Shown one piece after another: positions 18,465-27,163 of a DNA stretch of 64,000 bases. The notes beneath the pieces are model-generated. The model was given only the letters and a program-made list of their open reading frames with translations. It had not been told where the DNA came from and ran no database searches. Location of the stretch: positions 224,926 through 288,925 of the forward strand of contig NZ_JAFICC010000006.1 of assembly GCF_017833415.1 (NCBI RefSeq), written 5' to 3'. The DNA is from Flavobacterium sp. 1355 (lineage in GTDB: Bacteria > Bacteroidota > Bacteroidia > Flavobacteriales > Flavobacteriaceae). Position 1 is the first letter of the stretch. The number at the start of each line of letters is the position of its first letter. Made by a program: the position numbers and the translations under genes.

Positions 18465-19442
18465 ATGTCGCAAGTCGAACCAATTTTACAAGAAAACAAG
18501 AACCGTTTCGTTATTTTTCCTATCAAACATCATGATATTTGGGAATGGTATAAGAAGATGGAAGCTAGTTTTTGGACTGCAGAAGAAATCGATTTGCATC
18601 AGGATTTAACAGACTGGAACAATAAGTTAAATGATGACGAAAGATATTTCATTAAACACATTCTTGCGTTTTTTGCTGCTTCTGACGGAATCGTAAATGA
18701 AAATCTTGCTGAAAACTTCGTAAACGAAGTGCAATATGCTGAAGCGAAGTTTTTTTACGGATTTCAAATCATGATGGAAAACATTCATAGTGAAACATAT
18801 TCATTATTGATTGATACTTACGTAAAAGATGAAGCTGAAAAAGCAGAATTGTTCAACGCTTTGGAAGTTTTTCCTGCTATTGGCAAAAAAGCAGAATGGG
18901 CTTTAAAATGGATTGAGTCTGATTCATTTGCCGAAAGATTAATTGCTTTTGCTGCCGTTGAAGGAATCTTTTTCTCTGGTGCTTTCTGTTCCATTTACTG
19001 GTTGAAAAAACGTGGTTTAATGCCAGGCTTAACTTTTTCTAACGAGTTGATTTCTCGTGACGAAGGTGTACATTGTGATTTTGCAGTACACCTGCACAAT
19101 CATCATTTGGTAAACAAAGTATCAAAAGAAAGAATTAAAGAAATTATTGTAGATGCCTTAAATATTGAAAGAGAATTTGTTACAGAATCCCTTCCGGTAA
19201 GTTTAATAGGTATGAATGCAACTTTAATGACACAATACCTGGAGTTTGTTGCTGACAGGCTTTTAGTAGAATTAGGTTGTGAGCGTGTTTATGGATCAGC
19301 GAATCCATTTGATTTCATGGATATGATTTCTCTTCAGGGAAAAACTAATTTCTTTGAAAAACGTGTTGCAGAATATCAAAAATCTGGTGTAATGAACACC
19401 GATAGTGATGCTCAGAAAATTTCATTCGATGCAGATTTTTAG
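18465..19442 (+). CDS. nrdB: Ribonucleoside-diphosphate reductase beta subunit (class I)
   Basis: 325 residues. The helical ferritin-like core includes [16 protein letters not shown], the dimetal-ligand and radical-tyrosine region [15 protein letters not shown] (about 104-118) and the third/fourth helix ligands in AVEGIFFSG and [13 protein letters not shown]. It generates the radical used by NrdA to make deoxyribonucleotides. Encoded upstream of nrdA, the reverse of the E. coli order, with a 265-bp gap. Confidence 0.95.
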   Translation: MSQVEPILQENKNRFVIFPIKHHDIWEWYKKMEASFWTAEEIDLHQDLTDWNNKLNDDERYFIKHILAFFAASDGIVNENLAENFVNEVQYAEAKFFYGFQIMMENIHSETYSLLIDTYVKDEAEKAELFNALEVFPAIGKKAEWALKWIESDSFAERLIAFAAVEGIFFSGAFCSIYWLKKRGLMPGLTFSNELISRDEGVHCDFAVHLHNHHLVNKVSKERIKEIIVDALNIEREFVTESLPVSLIGMNATLMTQYLEFVADRLLVELGCERVYGSANPFDFMDMISLQGKTNFFEKRVAEYQKSGVMNTDSDAQKISFDADF

Positions 19443-19594
19443 ACAACAAAATAGTTTAGTGTTTTACCCCAAATGAACATTAATTAAAATTACAATTTTA
19501 TAACAAAACATTTTAGAATCTCTTTTCCCAAATCGCAGATTCAATAATTTTCAACGCTTTTTCGGTCTGATTTCAGATTGGAATAGGGCAGCTA

Positions 19595-19616
19595 TTGAGA
19601 ATGCTGTAATTCTCAA
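19595..19616 (+). other. Hairpin between nrdB and nrdA
   Basis: TTGAGAAT, 6-nt loop, ATTCTCAA: perfect 8-bp stem followed by A residues, not T, so it is not a good terminator. It may affect expression or stability of the downstream nrdA message. No other clear signal was seen in the 265-bp gap. Confidence 0.35.
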
Positions 19617-19707
19617 AAAATAATTTAAAAATACGCAATGTTTAAGTACTGGAATTCGTTTTCTAAGAGACTTTCATTTTTTCAATAAACCAAAAAATAG
19701 TAAGCTT

Positions 19708-22098
19708 ATGTATGTAGTAAAAAGAGATGGCCACAAAGAGCCCGTAATGTTTGATAAGATTACAGAAAGAATCAAAAAATTGTGTTACGGGTTAAATGAA
19801 CTCGTAGATCCTGTTAAGGTAGCGATGAGAGTTATCGAAGGATTGTATGACGGAGTTTCTACATCTGAACTTGATAATCTTGCAGCAGAAACAGCGGCTT
19901 CTATGACTATTGCGCATCCTGATTATGCACAATTGGCAGCTCGTGTGGCAATTTCAAACTTACACTCTAATACTAAAAAGTCGTTTTCTGAGACGATGAA
20001 AGATATGTACCATTACGTAAATCCAAGAAATGGTCAGGATGCGCCATTGCTTTCGGATGAAGTATTTAAAGTAATTCAGGAAAACGCAGCTTTCTTAGAT
20101 TCTCATATCATTTATACAAGAGACTTTAATTACGATTACTTTGGTTTCAAAACTTTGGAGCGTTCGTATTTATTGAAAATCAACGGAAAAATCGTAGAAA
20201 GACCACAACATATGTTGATGCGTGTTTCTGTTGGTATTCACTTAGACGATTTAAAATCAGTAATCGAAACTTACGATTTAATGTCTAAAAAGTTCTTTAC
20301 GCATGCAACGCCAACGTTGTTTAATGCCGGAACTCCAAAACCTCAAATGTCTTCTTGTTTCCTTTTGGCAATGCAGGATGATAGTATTGATGGTATTTAT
20401 GATACATTAAAACAAACGGCTAAAATCTCGCAGTCAGCGGGAGGAATTGGTCTTTCTATTCATAACGTTCGTGCGACGGGATCTTACATCCGTGGTACAA
20501 ACGGAACTTCAAACGGAATCGTACCAATGTTGAGAGTGTTTAACGATACGGCTCGATACGTAGATCAGGGTGGTGGAAAACGTAAAGGTAGTTTTGCGAT
20601 TTACATCGAAACCTGGCATGCTGATATCTTCGAATTTTTGGATTTAAAGAAAAATACAGGAAAAGAAGAAATGCGTGCAAGAGATTTATTCTTCGCGATG
20701 TGGACTTCAGATTTATTCATGAAACGTGTTCAGGAAGATTCAACATGGACTTTAATGTGTCCTAACGAATGTCCTGGTCTATATGATGTTTACGGAGAAG
20801 AATTCGAAGCAATGTATACCGATTATGAATTTAGAGGAAAAGGCAGAAAAACCATTCGTGCACGTGAATTATGGGAGAAAATCCTGGAGTCACAAATCGA
20901 AACCGGAACACCTTATATGTTGTACAAAGATGCAGCAAACCGTAAATCGAACCACAAAAATTTAGGAACAATTCGTTCATCAAACTTGTGTACAGAGATT
21001 ATGGAGTATACTTCTAAAGATGAAATTGCGGTTTGTAACCTGGCTTCTATTTCATTGCCAATGTTTATTGAAAACGGAAAATTTGATCACGAAGCACTTT
21101 ACAATGTTACAAAACGTGTAACCCGCAACCTGAACAAAGTAATCGACAGAAACTACTATCCTGTAAAAGAAGCAGAAAACTCAAATATGCGTCACCGTCC
21201 GGTAGGATTGGGTGTGCAAGGTTTGGCAGACGCTTTCATCATGTTGCGTATGCCTTTTACAAGTGATGAAGCAAAAACCTTAAATCAGGAAATTTTCGAA
21301 ACATTATACTTCGCAGCCGTAACCGCTTCTATGGAAATGGCAAAAGAAGAAGGGCCATATTCTACATTTGAAGGATCTCCAATGTCTAAAGGAGAATTTC
21401 AATACAATATGTGGGGAATGAAAGATGAAGAATTATCTGGTCGTTGGGACTGGGCTTCATTAAGAAAAGAAGTAATGGAACACGGAGTTCGTAACTCATT
21501 ATTAGTGGCGCCAATGCCAACTGCTTCGACTTCGCAAATTCTTGGAAACAACGAAGCTTTTGAACCATATACATCAAACATTTACACACGTCGTGTACTG
21601 TCTGGGGAGTTCATTGTAGTAAACAAACACTTACTTCATGATTTAGTAGAAAGAGGTTTGTGGAATGAGACTTTGAAACAAGAAATCATGCGTCATAACG
21701 GATCTGTTCAAAATATTGATGTGATTCCACAAGACCTGAAAGAATTGTATAAAACAGTTTGGGAAATGTCGATGAAGGATATTATCGATATGTCTCGTCA
21801 AAGAGGTTATTTCATTGATCAATCGCAATCATTGAACTTGTTCATGCAAGATGCAAACTATTCTAAACTTACGTCAATGCACTTCTACGCTTGGCAATCA
21901 GGTTTAAAAACAGGAATGTATTACCTAAGAACGAAATCGGCCGTTGATGCGATTAAATTCACGTTAAACAATGATAAAAAAGAAGAAACACCAACATTAG
22001 TTGCAGCAACCGAAGAAATCAGTGTTGAGGATTATAAAGCAATGCTTTTGAAAGCTCAAGCGGCAGATCCTGAGGATTGTGAAATGTGTGGGTCTTAA
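19708..22098 (+). CDS. nrdA: Ribonucleoside-diphosphate reductase alpha subunit (class I)
   Basis: 796 residues: N-terminal ATP-cone ([20 protein letters not shown], about 1-90), catalytic barrel with the first active-site Cys in [10 protein letters not shown] (near 216) and the thiyl Cys and glutamate in SNLCTEI (near 427-430), and the C-terminal redox pair CEMC (792-795). The ATP-cone implies allosteric activity control by ATP/dATP. It reduces ribonucleoside diphosphates using the NrdB radical. Full length. Confidence 0.96.
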   Translation: MYVVKRDGHKEPVMFDKITERIKKLCYGLNELVDPVKVAMRVIEGLYDGVSTSELDNLAAETAASMTIAHPDYAQLAARVAISNLHSNTKKSFSETMKDMYHYVNPRNGQDAPLLSDEVFKVIQENAAFLDSHIIYTRDFNYDYFGFKTLERSYLLKINGKIVERPQHMLMRVSVGIHLDDLKSVIETYDLMSKKFFTHATPTLFNAGTPKPQMSSCFLLAMQDDSIDGIYDTLKQTAKISQSAGGIGLSIHNVRATGSYIRGTNGTSNGIVPMLRVFNDTARYVDQGGGKRKGSFAIYIETWHADIFEFLDLKKNTGKEEMRARDLFFAMWTSDLFMKRVQEDSTWTLMCPNECPGLYDVYGEEFEAMYTDYEFRGKGRKTIRARELWEKILESQIETGTPYMLYKDAANRKSNHKNLGTIRSSNLCTEIMEYTSKDEIAVCNLASISLPMFIENGKFDHEALYNVTKRVTRNLNKVIDRNYYPVKEAENSNMRHRPVGLGVQGLADAFIMLRMPFTSDEAKTLNQEIFETLYFAAVTASMEMAKEEGPYSTFEGSPMSKGEFQYNMWGMKDEELSGRWDWASLRKEVMEHGVRNSLLVAPMPTASTSQILGNNEAFEPYTSNIYTRRVLSGEFIVVNKHLLHDLVERGLWNETLKQEIMRHNGSVQNIDVIPQDLKELYKTVWEMSMKDIIDMSRQRGYFIDQSQSLNLFMQDANYSKLTSMHFYAWQSGLKTGMYYLRTKSAVDAIKFTLNNDKKEETPTLVAATEEISVEDYKAMLLKAQAADPEDCEMCGS

Positions 22099-22143
22099 TA
22101 ATTTTAGAGTTCAGATCTAAGATTTTAGATTTTTAGAAAATAG

Positions 22144-22176
22144 AAAGCAGTTATTGTAATGATAGCTGCTTTTTTT
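22144..22176 (+). terminator. Rho-independent terminator after nrdA
   Basis: AAAGCAG and CTGCTTT pair across a 16-nt loop, followed by TTTT. About 45 bp downstream of the nrdA stop. Confidence 0.65.
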
Positions 22177-22185
22177 GTGTTCAAG

Positions 22186-22270
22186 TCTTAGCGAGGAACG
22201 AAGCAATCACACTAAAATGGATTTACGAATTTGATTTACGAGATGAGATTGCTTTATTTGTGTAAAGACC
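22186..22270. repeat. Degenerate inverted repeat (GCGAGGAACGAAGCAATC type)
   Basis: AAGCAATC (22201-22208) and GATTGCTT (22247-22254) are inverted; outer blocks GTCTT and AAGAC also match, and ATTTACGA is repeated directly inside. The string GCGAGGAACGAAGCAATC resembles a dispersed repeat often seen between Flavobacterium genes (recalled, not searched). Confidence 0.5.
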
Positions 22271-22413
22271 AAAGAAAGGAGAATCGTAGTATTTCAACCT
22301 CAGAACCTTTTTCTCCAAATCACATTTTCACCCCCATTTTTTTGCAATATCATACAAAAGCAAGGCAATTTGTTAAGAAATCCTTTTTTGTTTCATAAAA
22401 TGCAATATTTTTT

Positions 22414-22443
22414 TTGGTGCGGTAAAAATAATTTATACATTCG
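22414..22443 (+). promoter_or_regulatory. Promoter of the aromatic amino acid (phe) operon
   Basis: TTG (22414-22416), 19-bp spacer, TACATTCG (22436-22443), close to the Bacteroidota TTG-N19-TAnnTTTG consensus. It lies 30 bp before the leader-peptide ATG, so the transcript would contain the whole attenuator. Confidence 0.65.
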
Positions 22444-22472
22444 CAGAGAATTTAAATAATAACACAAACAAA

Positions 22473-22553
22473 ATGGCAACTAACCGTTTTTATTTTAGCA
22501 ACTCTTTTTATTTCTTCTTTAGTAGAAGTGAGGATTGTGCTATGGTTATTTGA
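22473..22553 (+). CDS. Phe/Tyr-rich leader peptide of the phe operon
   Basis: ATG to TGA, 26 residues: six Phe and two Tyr occur between residues 6 and 16 (RFYFSNSFYFFFS). The density of Phe codons directly upstream of a prephenate dehydratase gene and an intrinsic terminator is the signature of ribosome-mediated attenuation, as known for pheA and pheST in Enterobacteria. An A-rich tract (AAACAAA) precedes the ATG, as expected for translation starts in this group. Too short to be found by ordinary gene callers. Regulatory rather than functional product. Confidence 0.85.
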   Translation: MATNRFYFSNSFYFFFSRSEDCAMVI

Positions 22554-22613
22554 AAAATATAAAAGACAAATAAAACTAATATACAATCCTGATGCAAATC
22601 AGGATTTTTTTTT
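22531..22613 (+). promoter_or_regulatory. Phe-operon transcription attenuator (antiterminator/terminator)
   Basis: Terminator: AATCCTGAT (22585-22593), GCAA tetraloop, ATCAGGATT (22598-22606) and a run of nine T to 22613, ending 6 nt before the pheA ATG. Competing antiterminator: AGGATTGT (22531-22538, inside the leader-peptide codons 20-22) is perfectly complementary to ACAATCCT (22583-22590), which contains the terminator's left arm. A ribosome stalled at the Phe codons (22488-22520) leaves 22531-22538 free to form the antiterminator; a ribosome reaching the stop codon (22551) covers it and the terminator forms. Confidence 0.85.
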
Positions 22614-22619
22614 GAATAT

Positions 22620-23456
22620 ATGACAACTAAAATTGCAATACAAGGTATAAAAGGTTCTTTTCATCATCAGGTGGTTAAGGAGTATTTCTCTGAAAATGTG
22701 GTTATTGATGAATGTTTGTCTTTTGAAGAATTGATCGACAGTCTGATTTCGGGAAAATCGGATCAGGCAGTAATGGCGATTGAAAATTCGATTGCAGGAC
22801 CAATTATTCCGAATTATGCATTGATTGACAAGAATAATTTACACATTATTGGAGAGCATTATTTGAGCATTCACCAAAATTTAATGACTTTAAAAGGTCA
22901 GAAAATTGAAGATATAAAAGAAGTTCATTCGCACCCAATGGCACTATTGCAATGTATGGATTTTCTGAAGCAATATCCGAACATCAAATTGGTTGAAGAT
23001 AAAGATACAGCCGAAACTGCCAGAAGAATTCAGGAAAAACAATTGACAGGAATCGCCGCAATTGCAAGCAGAACGGCTTCTGAAATGTATGATTTAGAAA
23101 TTATCGCTCCAGAGATTCAAACGATCAAAAACAACATGACTCGTTTTGTAATTATTAAAAAACAGAATTCATTTTTACCGGAAAGCGAAATTAACAGAGC
23201 TTCAATTAAATTTGAATTAGATCATAAAAGAGGAAGTTTAGCAGCAGTTTTAAATGTAATGAGCGACTGCAAACTGAATTTAACAAAGATTCAGTCGCTT
23301 CCGAAAATTGAAACGCCCTGGAAATATTCGTTTTTCGTAGATGTAACATTTGAGAAATACGAAGATTTTGCAAAAGCCAAAACGTTATTAAATATAATGG
23401 CAGAATATTTTAAGGTTTTAGGAGAATATAAAAATACTAAACCTTACATAGGTTAG
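22620..23456 (+). CDS. pheA: Prephenate dehydratase with ACT domain
   Basis: 278 residues: dehydratase domain (about 3-182; GIKGSFHHQVV, VMAIENSIAGPI, and the catalytic TRF motif in NNMTRFVII) and a C-terminal ACT domain (about 196-275). It converts prephenate to phenylpyruvate. No chorismate mutase domain is fused; that activity is supplied by the last gene of the operon. The Phe-binding ESRP-type motif of the ACT domain reads LTKIQSLP here, a deviation that might alter feedback control. The start lies directly after the attenuator T-run. Confidence 0.94.
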   Translation: MTTKIAIQGIKGSFHHQVVKEYFSENVVIDECLSFEELIDSLISGKSDQAVMAIENSIAGPIIPNYALIDKNNLHIIGEHYLSIHQNLMTLKGQKIEDIKEVHSHPMALLQCMDFLKQYPNIKLVEDKDTAETARRIQEKQLTGIAAIASRTASEMYDLEIIAPEIQTIKNNMTRFVIIKKQNSFLPESEINRASIKFELDHKRGSLAAVLNVMSDCKLNLTKIQSLPKIETPWKYSFFVDVTFEKYEDFAKAKTLLNIMAEYFKVLGEYKNTKPYIG

Positions 23457-23536
23457 AGGTTATTTGTTAAAAGTTAGAAGTTTAAGAAGAATGCTTAAAG
23501 CTTACGGCCTAAAGCGTAAAGCAAAAATTAGAAAAA

Positions 23537-24682
23537 ATGATTACAACAGCAAAAAGATTAGATACAGTTGAAGAATACTACTTCTCCTCAAAATTGAGAG
23601 AAGTACGTCAGCTGCAGTCTGAGGGGAAATCTATCATCAATATGGGAATCGGAAGCCCTGATTTGAGTCCGTCGAAAGCAGTAATTGAAGCGGTTACCGC
23701 GGCAATTCAGGATGAAAACGGGCATGGTTATCAGAGTTATCAGGGATTGCCGGAATTGAGAAAGGGAATGGCAGATTTTTATCAGAATCAATTTGGTGTT
23801 GCATTAAATCCGAATAATGAGATTTTGCCTTTGATGGGTTCGAAAGAAGGAATTATGCATATTTCGTTGGCTTTTTTAAATGAAGGCGATCACGTTTTAA
23901 TTCCAAATCCGGGGTATCCAACTTATACGTCGGTAACCAATTTGGTAGGAGCTGTTCCGGCTTATTATGATCTGAAAGAAGCAAATGCATGGGAACCGGA
24001 TTTTGCAGCTTTGGAAAAACTGGATCTTTCGAAAGTAAAAATAATGTGGCTGGGTTATCCGCACATGCCAACAGGAGCGAGAGGAAGTTTAGCGTTATTT
24101 GAAAAATTGGTTGCTTTTGCTAAAAAACACAACATATTATTGGTAAACGATAATCCGTATAGTTTTGTTTTGAATGATAATCCGATGAGTTTGTTGCAGA
24201 TTGAGGGAGCTAAAGAAGTGGCTCTGGAATTGAATTCATTAAGCAAAACCTTCAACATGGCAGGCTGGAGAGTTGGAATGGTTTTAGGAAATCCGGAAAT
24301 TATCGATGCAGTCCTGAAAGTAAAAAGCAACATGGACAGCGGAATGTATTACGGAATTCAAAAAGGTGCAGTTGCAGCCTTGAATTGTGATAAATCATGG
24401 TTCGAAGATCAGAACAAAATTTACAGACGCCGTCGTGAATTGACCGAAAAGCTTGCAGAAAAATTAGGCTGCGAAGTTTATAAGGATGGAGTTGGACTTT
24501 TTGTTTGGGCAAAATTGCCGGAAGGAATCGAATCAGCAGAAAAGTTCATTGACGAAATATTATACGAGAAACATATTTTTATCACACCGGGAACAATCTT
24601 CGGAAGTAATGGCGAAGGATATATCAGATTCTCGTTGTGTGTGAAAGAAGAAAAAGTACAAGAGGCGATCGACAGATTTTAG
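23537..24682 (+). CDS. PLP-dependent class I/II aminotransferase (aromatic/aspartate type)
   Basis: 381 residues of fold-type I aminotransferase. NDNPYSFVL (about 200) and the PLP-lysine motif SLSKTFNMAGWRVG (Lys near 237) are present. Its place between prephenate dehydratase and prephenate dehydrogenase implies transamination of phenylpyruvate and hydroxyphenylpyruvate to Phe and Tyr. Substrate specificity is inferred from the operon. Confidence 0.9.
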   Translation: MITTAKRLDTVEEYYFSSKLREVRQLQSEGKSIINMGIGSPDLSPSKAVIEAVTAAIQDENGHGYQSYQGLPELRKGMADFYQNQFGVALNPNNEILPLMGSKEGIMHISLAFLNEGDHVLIPNPGYPTYTSVTNLVGAVPAYYDLKEANAWEPDFAALEKLDLSKVKIMWLGYPHMPTGARGSLALFEKLVAFAKKHNILLVNDNPYSFVLNDNPMSLLQIEGAKEVALELNSLSKTFNMAGWRVGMVLGNPEIIDAVLKVKSNMDSGMYYGIQKGAVAALNCDKSWFEDQNKIYRRRRELTEKLAEKLGCEVYKDGVGLFVWAKLPEGIESAEKFIDEILYEKHIFITPGTIFGSNGEGYIRFSLCVKEEKVQEAIDRF

Positions 24683-24686
24683 ATTT

Positions 24687-24769
24687 CCTGCAAGGTTTTC
24701 AAAACCTTGTAGGTATGAGTTTGAAGGTCTTAATATAAAACACCTACAAGGTTTTGAAAACCTTGCAGG
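24687..24769. repeat. Perfect 28-bp inverted repeat within the phe operon
   Basis: Positions 24687-24714 (starts CCTGCAAGGTTTTCAAAACC) and 24742-24769 (ends with GAAAACCTTGCAGG) are exact reverse complements across 27 nt. Each arm is itself nearly palindromic (CAAGGTTTT/AAAACCTTG). It lies between aminotransferase and tyrA genes, so it would be transcribed as a very stable structure. The type resembles dispersed flavobacterial palindromes. Confidence 0.9.
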
Positions 24770-24801
24770 AGATGTAAAGCTCTTATGAAAACGAGAGGCT
24801 C

Positions 24802-24876
24802 TAGCCCTGATAGAAGCGGCATCCTTTTATGGTGGGGTCACCATAAAAGATACAGCGGATAGCAGGTATCAGCTTC
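24802..24876 (+). repeat. Structured interspersed repeat, copy 1
   Basis: Conserved arms TAGCCCTGATAGAAGCGGC and GATACAGCGGATAGCAGG flank an 11-bp hairpin CTTTTATGGTG / CACCATAAAAG (24824-24834 / 24839-24849) with loop GGGT. The same arms flank a different 15-bp hairpin at 63265-63351 on the opposite strand. It may correspond to a known flavobacterial RNA repeat family such as Flavo-1, which I cannot verify here. Confidence 0.8.
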
Positions 24877-24890
24877 AAATAAAAATAAAT

Positions 24891-25751
24891 ATGAAAGTAT
24901 ACGTAATAGGAATAGGGTTAATAGGCGGTTCGATGGTGCTGGACATCAAAGAGAAACATCCTGATTCGACTATTTTTGGAATAGATAATAATGAAAAACA
25001 TTTGCAGGAAGCAATTGACTTGGGTGTTATCGATCAGGCAGGGAACTTTGAGGATTTGGCTGAAGCCGATTTTGTAATTGTTTCGGTTCCTGTTGATGTG
25101 GCACTGGTTGTTTTGCCAAAAGTATTGGATTTGGTTGGAGACAAAACAATTGTTTTTGAAGTCGGATCCACTAAAAAACCAATTTGCGATGCAGTGGCCA
25201 GTCATCCGAAAAGAAGAAATTTTATCGCCACGCATCCAATTGCAGGAACAGAATTTTCCGGACCTTCAGCAGCGATAAGAGGTTTGTTTAAAGGAAAGAC
25301 AAACATTATTTGCGAAGTGGAAAAAACCACTTTTAAATTGCAGGAAAAGGCGTTACAGCTTTTTAGCGAAATCGGTATGAGGATTCGATATATGGACCCG
25401 ACTTCACACGACAAACACATTGCTTATGTTTCGCATTTGTCGCACATTAGTTCATTTATGCTCGGAAAAACGGTGATGAACAAAGAAAAAGATGAACAGG
25501 ATATTTTTGATATGGCGGGAAGTGGATTTGAAAGTACGGTTCGTTTAGCAAAAAGTTCTCCCGCAATGTGGACACCGATTTTTAAACAAAACAAAGAACA
25601 CGTTATTGAAACTTTAGAAGAATATATTTCAAATCTCAGCCGGTTTAGGGATTTGCTAAAAGAAGATAATTACAACGCCATTTTTGAAGAAATGGAAAGC
25701 ACAAATAAAATAAAAGAAATACTAAACGGATTAACAACAACTAAAAAGTAA
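24891..25751 (+). CDS. tyrA: Prephenate dehydrogenase
   Basis: 286 residues with the NAD-binding GIGLIGGSM motif (7-15), HPIAGTEFSG (about 115-124, active-site His) and SHLSHISSFMLG (about 180). It oxidises and decarboxylates prephenate to 4-hydroxyphenylpyruvate, the tyrosine branch. Lies 208 bp after the aminotransferase gene, a gap filled by two repeat elements rather than a promoter that I can see. Confidence 0.93.
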   Translation: MKVYVIGIGLIGGSMVLDIKEKHPDSTIFGIDNNEKHLQEAIDLGVIDQAGNFEDLAEADFVIVSVPVDVALVVLPKVLDLVGDKTIVFEVGSTKKPICDAVASHPKRRNFIATHPIAGTEFSGPSAAIRGLFKGKTNIICEVEKTTFKLQEKALQLFSEIGMRIRYMDPTSHDKHIAYVSHLSHISSFMLGKTVMNKEKDEQDIFDMAGSGFESTVRLAKSSPAMWTPIFKQNKEHVIETLEEYISNLSRFRDLLKEDNYNAIFEEMESTNKIKEILNGLTTTKK

Positions 25752-25763
25752 ATTAGAATTAAG

Positions 25764-26846
25764 ATGGAAAATAAGAAAGAAATGAGAAAGTGGTTAGAAG
25801 ATTTCAATTTAAATCACCCACTTGTGATAGCTGGACCTTGTAGTGCAGAAACGGAAGATCAGGTTTTGAAAATTGCTCACGAATTAAAAGATTCAAAAGT
25901 TAGTGTATTCAGAGCCGGAATCTGGAAACCAAGAACGCGTCCGGGAGGATTTGAAGGTGTTGGAGAAATTGGTTTAAAATGGCTGCAAAAAGCTAAAAAA
26001 GAAACTGGTTTATTAATGGGTACTGAGGTTGCTACTGCAGCGCATTGTAAACTGGCTTTAGAACATGATATCGACGTTTTATGGGTTGGTGCACGTACAA
26101 CTGCAAATCCATTCGCAGTTCAGGAAATTGCTGATACTTTAAAAGGAACTGATAAAATCGTTTTGGTTAAAAACCCTGTAAACCCTGATTTAGCTTTATG
26201 GTTAGGTGGTGTTGAACGTTTACATATGGCAGGAATTGAGAAATTGGGAGTTATTCACAGAGGTTTCTCTACTTACGAAAAAACAAAATACAGAAATATT
26301 CCGGAATGGCAAATTGCTATCGAATTGCAAAATAAATTTCCTGATTTACCATTAATCATCGATCCGTCTCACATTACAGGAGATCGTAAAATGATTTTCG
26401 AAGTAACACAGGAAGCTTTAGATTTGAACTACGATGGTATGATTATCGAAACGCACTACGATCCGGACAATGCCTGGTCTGATGCTGCGCAGCAAGTTAC
26501 TCCTGATGCTTTGAAACAAATCATTAAAGATTTGACAATCAGAAAAACAGATGATACTACAGATGAGTACAGTTCAAAAATGACAAAACTTAGAGCTAAC
26601 ATCGACGTTTTGGACGCTAACTTATTAGAGTTATTAGGAAAACGTATGAAAGTTGCTGACGAAATTGGGCAGGTGAAAAAAGATGCAAACGTAGCGATTC
26701 TTCAAAACAATCGTTGGAATGAAATCTTAGGAAAAATGATTTTAGAAGGTGAGAAAAAAGGTCTTACTGAAGAGTTTGTTCTGAGAATGTTCAAAGCAAT
26801 TCACCAGGAAAGTATTGGTCACCAGGAGAAAATCTTCAATGCATAA
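25764..26846 (+). CDS. Bifunctional DAHP synthase / chorismate mutase
   Basis: 360 residues. The N-terminal domain (about 1-255) is a KDO8P-synthase-like DAHP synthase: VIAGPCSAE (about 21-29), FRAGIWKPRTRPGGFEG, VGARTTANPF, HRGFS and DPSHITGDR. The C-terminal 90 residues form an AroQ-type chorismate mutase (KLRANIDVLDANLLELLGKR). It joins the first step of the shikimate pathway with the branch step to Phe and Tyr, so one operon with one attenuator covers entry and exit. 12 nt after tyrA. Confidence 0.94.
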   Translation: MENKKEMRKWLEDFNLNHPLVIAGPCSAETEDQVLKIAHELKDSKVSVFRAGIWKPRTRPGGFEGVGEIGLKWLQKAKKETGLLMGTEVATAAHCKLALEHDIDVLWVGARTTANPFAVQEIADTLKGTDKIVLVKNPVNPDLALWLGGVERLHMAGIEKLGVIHRGFSTYEKTKYRNIPEWQIAIELQNKFPDLPLIIDPSHITGDRKMIFEVTQEALDLNYDGMIIETHYDPDNAWSDAAQQVTPDALKQIIKDLTIRKTDDTTDEYSSKMTKLRANIDVLDANLLELLGKRMKVADEIGQVKKDANVAILQNNRWNEILGKMILEGEKKGLTEEFVLRMFKAIHQESIGHQEKIFNA

Positions 26847-26868
26847 TTGGAATTAAACCATTATAAGT

Positions 26869-26922
26869 GATATAAGTAAATTTGAGTCTTTTGCTAATGT
26901 GAAATTTAATTTTCTTATATCA
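26869..26922. repeat. Small ATATAAG-type inverted repeat
   Basis: TGATATAAG (26869-26877) and CTTATATCA (26914-26922), with AAATT blocks inside. Similar in style to the larger ATAAGTATATAAGTTCA palindrome at 51396-51445, so probably a member of the same loose repeat type. Confidence 0.45.
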
Positions 26923-26946
26923 TATATTAAAAATGATTGTTTTTTT

Positions 26947-26988
26947 AAAATCCCCATCACTTTGAAGAAAAGTGTTTGGGGATTTTTG
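26947..26988 (+). terminator. Terminator of the aromatic amino acid operon
   Basis: AAAATCCCCA-T-CACTT pairs with AAGTG-T-TGGGGATTTT, followed by T-rich DNA. It is about 100 bp after the last gene of the operon. Confidence 0.85.
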
Positions 26989-26997
26989 TTTTATATA

Positions 26998-27073
26998 ACA
27001 TAGCCCACGGTTTCAACCGTGGAGACGGATTTATAATCTTTATCATCACCACGGTTGAAACCGTGAGCTATGT
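26998..27073. repeat. 25-bp inverted repeat, CCACGGTTTCAACCGTGG type
   Basis: The arms 26998-27022 (ACATAGCCCACGGTTTCAACC and on) and 27049-27073 are reverse complements with a single mismatch across 26 nt. Each arm again has internal symmetry (CCACGGTT / AACCGTGG). It lies between the aro operon terminator and rsgA. Confidence 0.88.
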
Positions 27074-27163
27074 TTAAAATTATTCATTTATCTTTGTAAG
27101 GATTTCGGTTTTGAATCTGAAATCTAATCCCGAAGTTTCGGGACAACAATATAAAATTAAAGA

